Source: Dehalococcoidia bacterium (GTDB lineage: Bacteria; Chloroflexota; Dehalococcoidia; SM23-28-2). From it: a stretch of DNA of 15,341 nucleotides. Where the stretch lies: contig JALHUG010000284.1 of NCBI GenBank assembly GCA_022866185.1, positions 1-15,341 on the forward strand, read 5' to 3'. Of this stretch, positions 5,353-12,099 are shown piece by piece. Under the pieces are notes generated by a model. The model ran no database searches and had not been told where the DNA came from. It saw nothing but the letters and a program-made list of their open reading frames with translations. A program made the position numbers and the translations under genes. The first letter of the stretch is position 1; each line of letters begins with the position of its first letter.

Positions 5353-6971
5353 GCGCATTTGCGATCGCGGTAGGCGCGGGCATTGTCCTTATGCTGATGG
5401 GGACGATCGCGAAGGCCTTTGCGCTGCCCATAGCGTCATCACTTCTCAGAGCTTGGGTGTGGCTCGTCACGTTAGGGCTGCCAGCCGAAGTGAAGAACGC
5501 CAGGCGCACGGAGATTGCGGGCGACCTGTACGAACACCAGCAGGACGCCCGTGCGGCGGGCTACGCGCCCGACGCGATAGGTATCCACATCCTACTGCGC
5601 TTCTTGATTAGCATACCGGGGGATGTCACCTGGCGGCTTGGGCAGCTTGGCATCGGGTACGTCCTGTTGCCTGCGGCCGCCGTCCTCATAGCAGGTGGAC
5701 TGGTCGTGACGTACAACGCAGGGTTGGTCCACGCTGTGCGGGTCCTGTTGGGCGTGGCGGTGCTGGCTCTCCTGATAACCGTGGTGGGATTGCGTCGCTT
5801 ACTTTTGGGAGTGCCGCGGGGCGCAGTATGGCTGAGGGGGCATGCTTCCCCTGACTACATCCTTATCTGGGCCACCGCTGCCCTGCTGGTGGTGGGCCTG
5901 CTGACGGTCTACAGCGCCAGCTTCGCCGTCGCCAAGCTGGAGTACGGCGACACCAACTACTTCATCGCTCGCCAGGCGGCCTTCGCCCTGGTGGGGCTGG
6001 TGCTGCTGTGCCTGTTCATGCGGCTCGACTACCACCTTCTCCAGCCCCTGAGCATAGGCATGATGGCCATCGCTCTGGTGGGCCTCCTGGCCGTCCTGTT
6101 GCCGGGCGTCGGGATCGAGCGCGACGGCGCCAGCCGCTGGCTTGCTCTGGGGCCGTTGCCGCCAATCCAGCCATCGGAGTTCGCCAAGCTGGCCATCATC
6201 GTCTACATCTCGGCCTGGCTGGCCAGCCGCAGCCACGGCGACGGTATCAAGCACTTCTGGGCGGGCTTCCTGCCCTTCGTCCTGATGGTCGGCCTGGTGG
6301 CCAGCCTGGTGATCGTTGAGCCCGACATGGGCACAACCATCATCATCGTCCTCACCACCTGCACGCTCTTCTTCGTAGCGGGGGCAGCCTACAGGCACCT
6401 GTTTGCGCTCATCCTAGGAGGTGAACTCATTAGCTGGGCCATCATTTTCTTGGCCCACTATCGACTGGAGCGCATCTTCTCCTTCCTCGAGCCCGGGCAA
6501 GACCCGCAGGGCTCCGGCTTCCAAGTCCTCCAGCTCCTGAGGGTCCTGGGCAGCGGCGGTGGCACCGGCCTGGGCTGGCAGGCCGGCCGCGACTATGTCG
6601 CCGTACCGGGCGCCCACACCGCTGGCGTCTTCGCGGTCATCGGTCAACAGCTAGGCTTTGTGGGTGTCGCCCTGGTCATTGCCCTGTTCGCCCTCTTCGT
6701 CTATCGAGGCGTACGGACAGCCTTCAATGCCCCCGATCGCTTCGGCGTCTACTTGGCGGTAGGCATCGTAGGCTGGATCGCCTATCAGACGCTGATAAAC
6801 ATTGGCGGCGTCACCCGCTCCATACCTCTCACGGGGGTGCCCCTGCCTTTCATCAGCTACGGCGGGTCGTCCCTGATGGCCACCCTGGCCGGCGTGGGCG
6901 TGCTGCTCAGCATCTCCCGACGGGCATCTGTGGCGATTCGGCGTCCATCCGTCAGTCGAGCGGTGTCATGA
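5349..6971 (+). CDS. SEDS-family (FtsW/RodA-like) membrane protein with PadR-associated N-terminal domain; catalytic Asp replaced
   Basis: 540 aa, against about 370-420 for FtsW/RodA. Residues 1-165 hold a first TM (5-25), a charged stretch LPAEVKNARRTEIAGDLYEH (44-63) like the HAAS/permease-prefix domains found beside PadR, and two TMs (about 103-148). Residues 168-525 are a SEDS polytopic domain: VYSAS (188-192), QPSEFAKL (274-281), VEPDMGT (323-329), GSGGGTGLGW (401-410) and GVPLPFISYGGSS (496-508). SEDS proteins polymerise peptidoglycan glycan strands from lipid II. The family's catalytic Asp (D262 of E. coli RodA, in HTDFIF) aligns with Ala425 here: the segment reads HTAGVF, and the next motif reads IGQQLG instead of IGEELG. 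Polymerase activity is therefore doubtful. Translation is coupled to padR by the ATGA overlap. No partner class B PBP gene is nearby. Confidence 0.88.
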   Translation: MSAFAIAVGAGIVLMLMGTIAKAFALPIASSLLRAWVWLVTLGLPAEVKNARRTEIAGDLYEHQQDARAAGYAPDAIGIHILLRFLISIPGDVTWRLGQLGIGYVLLPAAAVLIAGGLVVTYNAGLVHAVRVLLGVAVLALLITVVGLRRLLLGVPRGAVWLRGHASPDYILIWATAALLVVGLLTVYSASFAVAKLEYGDTNYFIARQAAFALVGLVLLCLFMRLDYHLLQPLSIGMMAIALVGLLAVLLPGVGIERDGASRWLALGPLPPIQPSEFAKLAIIVYISAWLASRSHGDGIKHFWAGFLPFVLMVGLVASLVIVEPDMGTTIIIVLTTCTLFFVAGAAYRHLFALILGGELISWAIIFLAHYRLERIFSFLEPGQDPQGSGFQVLQLLRVLGSGGGTGLGWQAGRDYVAVPGAHTAGVFAVIGQQLGFVGVALVIALFALFVYRGVRTAFNAPDRFGVYLAVGIVGWIAYQTLINIGGVTRSIPLTGVPLPFISYGGSSLMATLAGVGVLLSISRRASVAIRRPSVSRAVS

Positions 6972-6994
6972 TGGTCGTCCGAGAACTCCCGGTC

Positions 6995-7057
6995 GCGGTC
7001 GGCGCCTGCTTCGTCGCCCAGGTAGGCAAGCAGGGCAAAGCTGTCAAGAACAAAGGA
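6995..7057 (-). pseudogene. N-terminal remnant of a VapC-like PIN-domain toxin
   Basis: The minus-strand frame reads PSFVLDSFALLAYLGDEAGADR, given here in short as FVLDSFALLAYL followed by GDEAGA. This is the characteristic opening of VapC PIN toxins, including the first catalytic Asp in LDS. The similarity stops after about 20 residues, and the rest of the roughly 130-aa toxin, with its other acidic residues, is absent because the 3' end of the SEDS gene occupies the space. There is no good start codon (only a TTG at 7081). Read as a broken gene left by a deletion; similarity is by recognition only. Confidence 0.55.
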
Positions 7058-7077
7058 TGGCGAGGGAGAGCTAGATA

Positions 7078-7323
7078 TCAACCCCGAGCGTGCTCACGCC
7101 TAGACCTCAGGAGAGCGTCTGTCAGCGAGGTTCTCCCCTTGAGGATGCCCCTCACGCCGCGAGTCGACCCTCGAGAGGAATCCGCACAGCCGATGCGATA
7201 CATCGAAGTGCCACAGGCGGGACACGTGCCCTTAGTGGCTGGCCGTCCGTTCTTCAGCGTGACCTGCTGAGGGTTTCGCATGTCCCTCTTGGCCCGACAT
7301 TTGAGACAATATACTGTCGCCAT
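7078..7323 (-). CDS. DUF5679 zinc-ribbon protein with antitoxin-like C-terminal tail
   Basis: 81 aa. Residues 1-46 form a compact zinc ribbon: CxxC at C6/C9, then a basic linker (VTLKNGRPATKGT), CxxC at C34/C37, and MYRIG. This matches the small DUF5679 proteins, whose function is not established. Those normally end soon after the RIG motif. Here about 35 more residues follow, and the end (RGILKG, then TSLTDALLRSRRE, residues about 55-77) resembles the C-terminus of AbrB/MazE-type VapB antitoxins. The stop lies just before a VapC-like fragment. The gene may thus be a deletion fusion of a DUF5679 gene to the 3' end of vapB. ATG 7323 is supported by GGGAG a few bases upstream. It lies 57 bp after gmk on the same strand. 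Confidence 0.75.
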   Translation of the reverse strand: MATVYCLKCRAKRDMRNPQQVTLKNGRPATKGTCPACGTSMYRIGCADSSRGSTRGVRGILKGRTSLTDALLRSRREHARG

Positions 7324-7339
7324 TACTCTCCCACCATAC

Positions 7340-7348
7340 ATTCTATCA
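7340..7348 (-). promoter_or_regulatory. Candidate extended -10 promoter for the DUF5679 gene
   Basis: The minus strand reads TGATAGAAT, an extended -10 (TGn plus TAGAAT), ending 16 nt before the ATG at 7323. No convincing -35 lies 17 bp upstream. It could give the small gene its own transcript in addition to read-through from gmk. Confidence 0.35.
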
Positions 7349-7380
7349 CATCTGGCAAAGATCCCCACGCACTCAGGGCC

Positions 7381-8049
7381 TCACAATTGTATCGGTCCCC
7401 GGCCTTCGCGTGCCCTCTCGGCGGCGATGATGCGCTCCACCTCGGCCACCGCCTCCTCCAGCTTGCCCTCGGCGTTCACCACCACGTGGTCGAAGTGGCA
7501 GGCGGCGTCCATCTCGCGGCGAGCCGTGGCCAGGCGCAGACGAAGCTGCTCCTCCGAATCGGCCCCGCGCAGCCGCAGCCGCTCCTCCAGCTCAGCGACG
7601 GAGGCAGGCGCCAGGAAGATGGTCACCGCCTGGGGCACGGCTCCCTTGATGGCGGCTACCCCCTGGATGTCGGTGCGCATGACGACGTCCTGGCCGCGGG
7701 CCAGGGCCTCCCGTACCTGCGCCTTGGGCACGCCGTAGCGCTCGTCGTAGACGACGGCGTTCTCCAGCAGCTCGCCCGCCGCCGCCATCTCCTCGAATCG
7801 CTGGCGCGTCAGGAAGTGGTAGCTGCGGCCGTCCACCTCGCCGGGCCGCGGGGGGCGAGTAGTGGCAGTGACCGCGAAGTGATAGCCGCCTCCCCTGGCC
7901 TTCAGACCAGCCAGGACGGAATCCTTCCCCACCCCAGAAGGGCCGGAGAGCACCACCAGCAGGGGATGGCGCGAGGGTGCGTCGGAACCAGCCTTGTCCC
8001 CCCGCACGCGCGGCCCCTTAGCTCTCTTCTTCCCGGCCGGCCCTGGCAT
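7381..8049 (-). CDS. gmk: Guanylate kinase
   Basis: 222 aa. It phosphorylates GMP to GDP with ATP in the cytoplasm. The P-loop GPSGVGKDS lies at 36-44, and the GMP-binding signature TTRPPRPGEVDGRSYHF lies at about 63-79. A lid/Arg region with repeated RLRLR follows in the C-terminal half. A basic N-terminal extension of about 28 residues (GKKRAKGPRVRG) precedes the fold and is not part of the typical enzyme. ATG 8049 is chosen because AGGAGG (8056-8061) is 6 nt upstream; the GTG at 8055 would have no spacing. The start lies 32 bp inside the end of remA, so the ribosome site is within the remA coding region and the two are probably coupled. The remA-gmk order is the same as in Firmicutes. Confidence 0.96.
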   Translation of the reverse strand: MPGPAGKKRAKGPRVRGDKAGSDAPSRHPLLVVLSGPSGVGKDSVLAGLKARGGGYHFAVTATTRPPRPGEVDGRSYHFLTRQRFEEMAAAGELLENAVVYDERYGVPKAQVREALARGQDVVMRTDIQGVAAIKGAVPQAVTIFLAPASVAELEERLRLRGADSEEQLRLRLATARREMDAACHFDHVVVNAEGKLEEAVAEVERIIAAERAREGRGPIQL

Positions 8050-8305
8050 GAACACCCTCCTGACCGACGGCTGCCACCCGCCCGCTGATTGTCTCGGGGG
8101 TGATGGCGGTCAGTATGATCCGACCGTTATCCATGAAGATAGCCGATTTGGTGCGGCGCCCGCTGGTTATGTCGATGACCGTCCCCTCTTTCTTACCCTC
8201 GCGCACCAGGCGCTGAATAGGAGCCGACCCCGCGGACACAATAGCGATCACCCGATTGAGGGCTATGAAGTTCCTGAAGCCAACAGCCAATAGCTCTATC
8301 GTCAT
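8018..8305 (-). CDS. remA: RemA/DUF370-family regulatory protein
   Basis: 95 aa. The core from MTIELLAVGFRN through ALNRVIAIVSAGSAPIQR, GTVIDITSGR and IFMDNGRIILTAI is the signature of the RemA (YlzA, DUF370) family. In Bacillus it is a DNA-binding activator of matrix and osmoprotection genes that assembles into oligomeric rings; its role outside Firmicutes is unclear. The family core ends near residue 75 and the last 20 residues are a charged tail that overlaps the gmk start region. ATG 8305 is supported by GGGAG 7 nt upstream and by the conserved MTIELL-type start. It sits 45 bp after aroA and overlaps gmk by 32 bp. Confidence 0.92.
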   Translation of the reverse strand: MTIELLAVGFRNFIALNRVIAIVSAGSAPIQRLVREGKKEGTVIDITSGRRTKSAIFMDNGRIILTAITPETISGRVAAVGQEGVHARAGREEES

Positions 8306-8350
8306 GGCTTGCTCCCTTCCTGCTCCCCAATCCCTGGCATTGCTTTCCAT

Positions 8351-9649
8351 CTAGCGATGGGAGGAAAGCTGCTCCAAATGATGCCAGAAATCGGGATAGG
8401 AAACAGATGCCGCCTCAGCACCCCGCACCACTGTCTCGCCCTGAGCCAGGAGCCCGGCCACCGCCATAGTCATGGCCAGGCGATGGTCGCCGTGGCTAGC
8501 GCACACCCCGCCCTGCAGGCAGCCCACGCCCTGGATAATCATGCCATCCGGCAACTCTTCGATGCTCGCCCCCAGCCGCCGCAGCTCCAGGACGGTGGTG
8601 CGAATCCGGTCCGATTCCTTCACCCGCAGCTCGCGCGCCTGGCGAATGACCGTCTCGCCTTGAGCCAGGGATGCAGCCACCGCCAGCACCGGAATCTCAT
8701 CGATCAGACGGGGGATGAGCGGCCCCTCGATGACTGTTCCCCGCAGCGACGAGGAGCGAACCACGATGTCGGCCACCGGCTCAGCACCCCACATGCGCTC
8801 CTCCTCCAGAGCGATGCTGGCCCCCATGCTGGCCAGGGCGTCGATGATGCCGCTGCGAGTGGGGTTTACACCCACACCGATGAGCCTGATCTCGGCGTCC
8901 GGGTGGGCCGCAGCGGCCACCATCCAGAAGGCGGCAGCGCTGATATCGCCCGGCACCCGCAGGCTGAGGGGCGTCAGCTCCCGCTGCGGAGGCGATATCC
9001 GCAGGCCGCCACCCTCTTCGCCCACGACTTCGACCCCCATGGCCCGCAGCATCCGCTCGGTGTGGTCACGCGAGGGCGCCGGCTCCGTCAGGACAGTCTC
9101 GCCCTCCCCGTAGAGGGCAGCCAGGCTGAGGGCCGACTTAACCTGGGCGCTGGCCACTGGCAGGCGATAGCGGATGCCCCTGAGAGGGCCGCCCTCGATG
9201 ACCAACGGAGGGTGAGTGCCCCCCGCTCGCCCCCGGATGCGCGTCCCCATGGCCCGTAGCGGGTCCACCACCCGCTCCATCGGGCGCGAGCGCAGGGAGG
9301 CGTCGCCGGTTAGCACCGAGAAGAACGGTTGGCCAGCCAGAAGGCCGGCCAGCAGACGAATGGTGGTGGCCGAATTGCCGGCGTTGAGCACATCGCCGCT
9401 CTCCCTCAGACCGAAGCGGCCGCCGCCGTGAATGCGCAGGGGCCCTTGGCCGTCCCATTCGATCTTCACGCCCAGGGCCCTCAGGCAGCGCAGGGTGGCC
9501 AGGCAGTCGGCGCCGCCCTGGAAGTTCTCCACCACCGCCTCGCCCCGGGCGATAGCGTTGAGGATGAGCGCCCGGTGCGAGACAGACTTGTCGCCCGGCA
9601 GCTCGATGCTTCCCCGAAGCCTGCGTAGTGAGCAGATCATCTTTCTCAT
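8351..9649 (-). CDS. aroA: 3-phosphoshikimate 1-carboxyvinyltransferase (EPSP synthase), class II-like
   Basis: 432 aa, normal length. It transfers enolpyruvyl from PEP to shikimate-3-phosphate, step six of the shikimate pathway. Visible motifs are LPGDKSVSHRA with catalytic Lys21, GNSATTIRLL (91-100), SLRSRPMERV (118-127), SAQVKSAL (167-174), SRDHTERM (193-200), NPTRSGI (262-268), RLIDEIPVLAV with catalytic Asp317, LRVKESDR with Glu345, and HGDHRLAM (386-393). The residue matching E. coli Gly96 is Ala94 (GNSATT instead of GNAGTA), as in class II enzymes such as Agrobacterium CP4, which tolerate glyphosate. The SRDHTE and NPTRSG motifs also fit class II. ATG 9649 overlaps the tyrA stop by 4 bp (ATGA), indicating translational coupling. 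Confidence 0.97.
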   Translation of the reverse strand: MRKMICSLRRLRGSIELPGDKSVSHRALILNAIARGEAVVENFQGGADCLATLRCLRALGVKIEWDGQGPLRIHGGGRFGLRESGDVLNAGNSATTIRLLAGLLAGQPFFSVLTGDASLRSRPMERVVDPLRAMGTRIRGRAGGTHPPLVIEGGPLRGIRYRLPVASAQVKSALSLAALYGEGETVLTEPAPSRDHTERMLRAMGVEVVGEEGGGLRISPPQRELTPLSLRVPGDISAAAFWMVAAAAHPDAEIRLIGVGVNPTRSGIIDALASMGASIALEEERMWGAEPVADIVVRSSSLRGTVIEGPLIPRLIDEIPVLAVAASLAQGETVIRQARELRVKESDRIRTTVLELRRLGASIEELPDGMIIQGVGCLQGGVCASHGDHRLAMTMAVAGLLAQGETVVRGAEAASVSYPDFWHHLEQLSSHR

Positions 9650-10677
9650 GGCTCGTCGCGACCCTCCACTCCCTTACGGCGAACGCGTTCTTGCCTACCA
9701 TCCAGCAGCTTACCAATGTCCTTCACCCGCCGCACCAAGCGCTCGCCCACCAGCAACGCGGCTAGCTGCTCGCCGCTGGTGAGCAGCTCCTCCGCCGCCA
9801 CTGGCTCGCGGACGGGCGGCCCAGCGGCGACGTAGGTGTCGCGATCTAGCTGGGCCCTGGCGAAGGTCTTGAACAGCTCCTCTTCCTGCCCCTGCTGGAG
9901 CAGCTCTCGGTAGCGTCCCAGCTCCTCCACCATGCGATCCAGCCAGTGAAGAACGCTCTCCCGGTTGGTCAGGCAGATGTCATGGCTGAGCTCGGCATCG
10001 GTAGAGGCCAGGCGGGCAGCATCGCGAAAGCCGCTGCCGGCCAGAGCCGCCAGCTCCGGCCAGGCGGGGCTGCTGCGCACCAGGGTGAACAGGGCGCTGG
10101 ACAGGACGAGAGGGAGATGGCTCACCGCCGCTACATAGCGGTCATGCTCCTCGGCGCCAATGAACAAGGGACGGGCGCCGAGGAGTTGAACGATGCCGGT
10201 GACCACTCGCACCGCCCCTTCGCTGGCGTCGGGGGCAGGGATGATGCAGTAGGGCTTGCCAGCGAACAGCTTCGCCTCGGCATTCTGGACACCGGCTGTC
10301 TCTTTGCCGGCCATGGGGTGGCCTCCCACGAAGCTGACCGTGACGGGCAGAAGCTGGCTAGCCCACTCCATGACGATGGCTTTGGTGCTGGCGGTGTCCG
10401 TGACGACGCAGTTCTCCCGCAGTTCGCCCGCTATCTCCTCCATCACGCCGCGGATGGCCATGATGGGCGTAGCGATAATCACCAGGCTGGCATCGCGCAC
10501 CGCCCTTTGCAGGACGGGCTCCGACTTGTCGACGACCCGCAGCCGCCGCGCCTCGCCAGCAGCCAGCTTGTCCTTGTCGTAGCCCACGATCTCAATGCCC
10601 GTGAGCTTGGCCGCCTTCAGCGCCAGGCCCAGGGAGCCACCGATGAGGCCCAGGCCGATGATGGTTATACGTTCCAC
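9646..10677 (-). CDS. tyrA: Prephenate dehydrogenase (TyrA family)
   Basis: 343 aa. It oxidatively decarboxylates prephenate to 4-hydroxyphenylpyruvate for tyrosine synthesis; arogenate use cannot be excluded. The NAD-binding motif GLGLIGGSLGLAL lies at 8-20. The second strand ends in GYDKD, and Asp34 there favours NAD over NADP. TDTASTK (93-99) and GGHPMAGKE (118-126, His120) form the active site, and AVSHLP holds His187. The all-helical dimer domain follows, with a C-terminal extension of about 60 residues that is rich in Glu and Arg and ends without a visible ACT domain, so tyrosine inhibition through ACT is not expected. The start is GTG at 10677, preceded by GGGGAG with 6 nt spacing. It overlaps aroA by 4 bp. 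Confidence 0.95.
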   Translation of the reverse strand: MERITIIGLGLIGGSLGLALKAAKLTGIEIVGYDKDKLAAGEARRLRVVDKSEPVLQRAVRDASLVIIATPIMAIRGVMEEIAGELRENCVVTDTASTKAIVMEWASQLLPVTVSFVGGHPMAGKETAGVQNAEAKLFAGKPYCIIPAPDASEGAVRVVTGIVQLLGARPLFIGAEEHDRYVAAVSHLPLVLSSALFTLVRSSPAWPELAALAGSGFRDAARLASTDAELSHDICLTNRESVLHWLDRMVEELGRYRELLQQGQEEELFKTFARAQLDRDTYVAAGPPVREPVAAEELLTSGEQLAALLVGERLVRRVKDIGKLLDGRQERVRRKGVEGRDEP

Positions 10678-10698
10678 AGAGCTCTCCCCTAAGGCCGG

Positions 10699-11202
10699 CT
10701 AGCAGGAATCGTCGACCGCCCTCAGGAGGGCCAGGCGCGCGTCACTGGCGTCGGCCCTCTGGTGGTGGCGAATAAGCTCCACCACCGGCGCTGGCGTACC
10801 GGCGGCCTCCGCCAGGGCAGCACCGCGGGCGGCATGGTTCTCCAAGGAGGCCATGGCCTGCCGCCAGCCCCGACCCTTGGGCTGGGTCAGGCGAGCCAGC
10901 AGGCGCGGCCATACCGCCCTCAGAAGGACGTAGGTCACCCGATGCCACAAACGGACGGGCCCCTTGCCCACGTCGTGCAAGAGGGCAGCCAGCAGCACCT
11001 CCTCGTCCTGGCAGCCTGTCCTCGCCAGCGCACGGAAGATGTCCAGGCAGTGGCGCTGGTCTCGGGCCGTCATGGCGTAGAACAGGCGCTCCTGCTCCTG
11101 GCTGAGACGAGCGGCAACAATCTGCCGCTCTTGCGGGCTCAGGCCAGCCCCCAGAGAGGCGAAGAACTGGCGTATGCGGTAGGCTGTCCTAGCCGAAGAC
11201 AT
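10699..11202 (-). CDS. HD-domain protein, putative metal-dependent phosphohydrolase
   Basis: 167 aa. The HD-domain ligand pattern is complete by eye: His51 in DQRHCLD, the His-Asp pair H76-D77 in AALLHDVGKG, His123 in ENHAARGAALA, His146-147 in ELIRHHQ, and a late Asp164/165. HD proteins hydrolyse nucleotides or phosphodiesters; the substrate is unknown here. A hydrophobic stretch, VTYVLLRAVWPRLLARL (about 89-105), could be amphipathic or membrane-associated. ATG 11202 is preferred; GTG 11211 and TTG 11214 are alternatives. The start overlaps the end of the M50 protease gene by 14 bp, and the stop is 21 bp before tyrA. Confidence 0.8.
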   Translation of the reverse strand: MSSARTAYRIRQFFASLGAGLSPQERQIVAARLSQEQERLFYAMTARDQRHCLDIFRALARTGCQDEEVLLAALLHDVGKGPVRLWHRVTYVLLRAVWPRLLARLTQPKGRGWRQAMASLENHAARGAALAEAAGTPAPVVELIRHHQRADASDARLALLRAVDDSC

Positions 11203-11911
11203 TGGGATCACCAACGCCCGTCAACAAGCTGGCCACCCCATTCACGGCCGGCCGCAGCAGGTCGAAGAAGGGATTCCAGCCTGTGAGGAAGGGTATGCCA
11301 AAGAGGAACAGCAGAAGGAGCCCAGGTCCCCAGAGCCGCACCCGCTCCAGCTCCTGTGACAGATCACGAGGCAGGATGCCAACGGCCACGGAGAAGCCGT
11401 CCAGGGGCCACAGAGGGGTGAGATTGAATAGCGCCAGGAGGATACCAAACAGGACGATGGAGCTGAGGTAGAGGCCAAGATAGTCATCCGCGCTCCAGTA
11501 GGCGAGATTGGGCACGTTGAAGGGCGAGCGCCAGGGGACGACATCCAGCTTGATGGCAAGCCCGGCCAGCGCGGCCACCACCAGGTTCGAGAGGGGGCCG
11601 GCGGCTGCCGTCAGGGCCATGTTCGTCTTGGGGTCGCCGCGCATCAGGCGCGGGTTAACCTCTACCGGCTTCCCCCAGCCGAAGCCGACCATGAACAGGA
11701 GCATGGTTCCCACCGGATCGAGGTGCGCCAGCGGGTTTAGAGACAGCCGACCGCGATACCGGGGCGTAGGGTCGCCCAGACGGGTGGCAGCAAAGGCGTG
11801 GCTGAACTCGTGGACGGTAATACCTACCAGCAAGGCGGTGACCACCGCCCCAACGAGGACAAGAAAGGCCCGCGGGTTAGTTTCCAGAAGGTCTTTATAA
11901 GCAAAAATCAA
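11189..11911 (-). CDS. Site-2-protease-family (M50) membrane metalloprotease
   Basis: 240 aa and polytopic. The zinc motif HEFSH (H34, E35, H38) sits in the first TM. AAAGPLSNL (102-110) and NLTPLWPLDG (163-172, with the third zinc ligand Asp171) complete the active site of the S2P/M50 fold. There is no PDZ or CBS domain, so it belongs to the minimal S2P-like proteins, which cleave membrane-embedded substrates. The start is TTG at 11911; GGGGAG lies 7 nt upstream and no ATG occurs before residue 70, so the first TM with the HExxH motif requires an alternative start. It heads the minus-strand operon and overlaps the HD gene by 14 bp. The substrate is unknown. Confidence 0.9.
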   Translation of the reverse strand: MIFAYKDLLETNPRAFLVLVGAVVTALLVGITVHEFSHAFAATRLGDPTPRYRGRLSLNPLAHLDPVGTMLLFMVGFGWGKPVEVNPRLMRGDPKTNMALTAAAGPLSNLVVAALAGLAIKLDVVPWRSPFNVPNLAYWSADDYLGLYLSSIVLFGILLALFNLTPLWPLDGFSVAVGILPRDLSQELERVRLWGPGLLLLFLFGIPFLTGWNPFFDLLRPAVNGVASLLTGVGDPNVFG

Positions 11912-12099
11912 CGCCTGGCTCCCCCCAGCACAGGATGATCATAGCATAGCGCTCGTTGGCGGGGAAAGACGCCCCTAAGCGCCCCTCATCGCCTCAGGCT
12001 GCCGAAGCCGATGGCGCTGCAAGGCCAAGTTCGCTATACTGGGCGTATCATAAGGAGTGCATTCCACCTGACAATGCTCATGTAGTCGGGAGCACTACC
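11912..12099. other. Divergent intergenic region between the M50 protease gene and livG
   Basis: This 188-bp region must hold promoters for both directions. For livG the best -10 candidate is TATACT (12035-12040), but the -35 position (TGGCGC, 12012-12017) is poor. On the minus strand TATGAT/TATGCT (about 11940-11950) are -10-like, again without a good -35. A CGCCCCT direct repeat lies near 11970-11985. No terminator or RNA gene is seen. The frame extending livG upstream to 11956 lacks family similarity. Confidence 0.4.

Noticed and set aside
8309..9259. Long plus-strand open frame opposite aroA (a similar one lies at 7090-8088 opposite gmk)
   Set aside because: Mirror frames of clear aroA and gmk/DUF5679 genes, with no motifs or supported start sites.
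12074..12085. Mini-ORF ATG-CTC-ATG-TAG before livG as a regulatory leader peptide
   Set aside because: It is too short, its nearest AAGGAG is 16 nt away, and it holds no informative codons.
11956..12099. Upstream extension of livG from a TTG at 11956
   Set aside because: The added 48 residues have no LivG similarity, and the GTG at 12100 has a well-placed GGGAG and sits right before the conserved domain.
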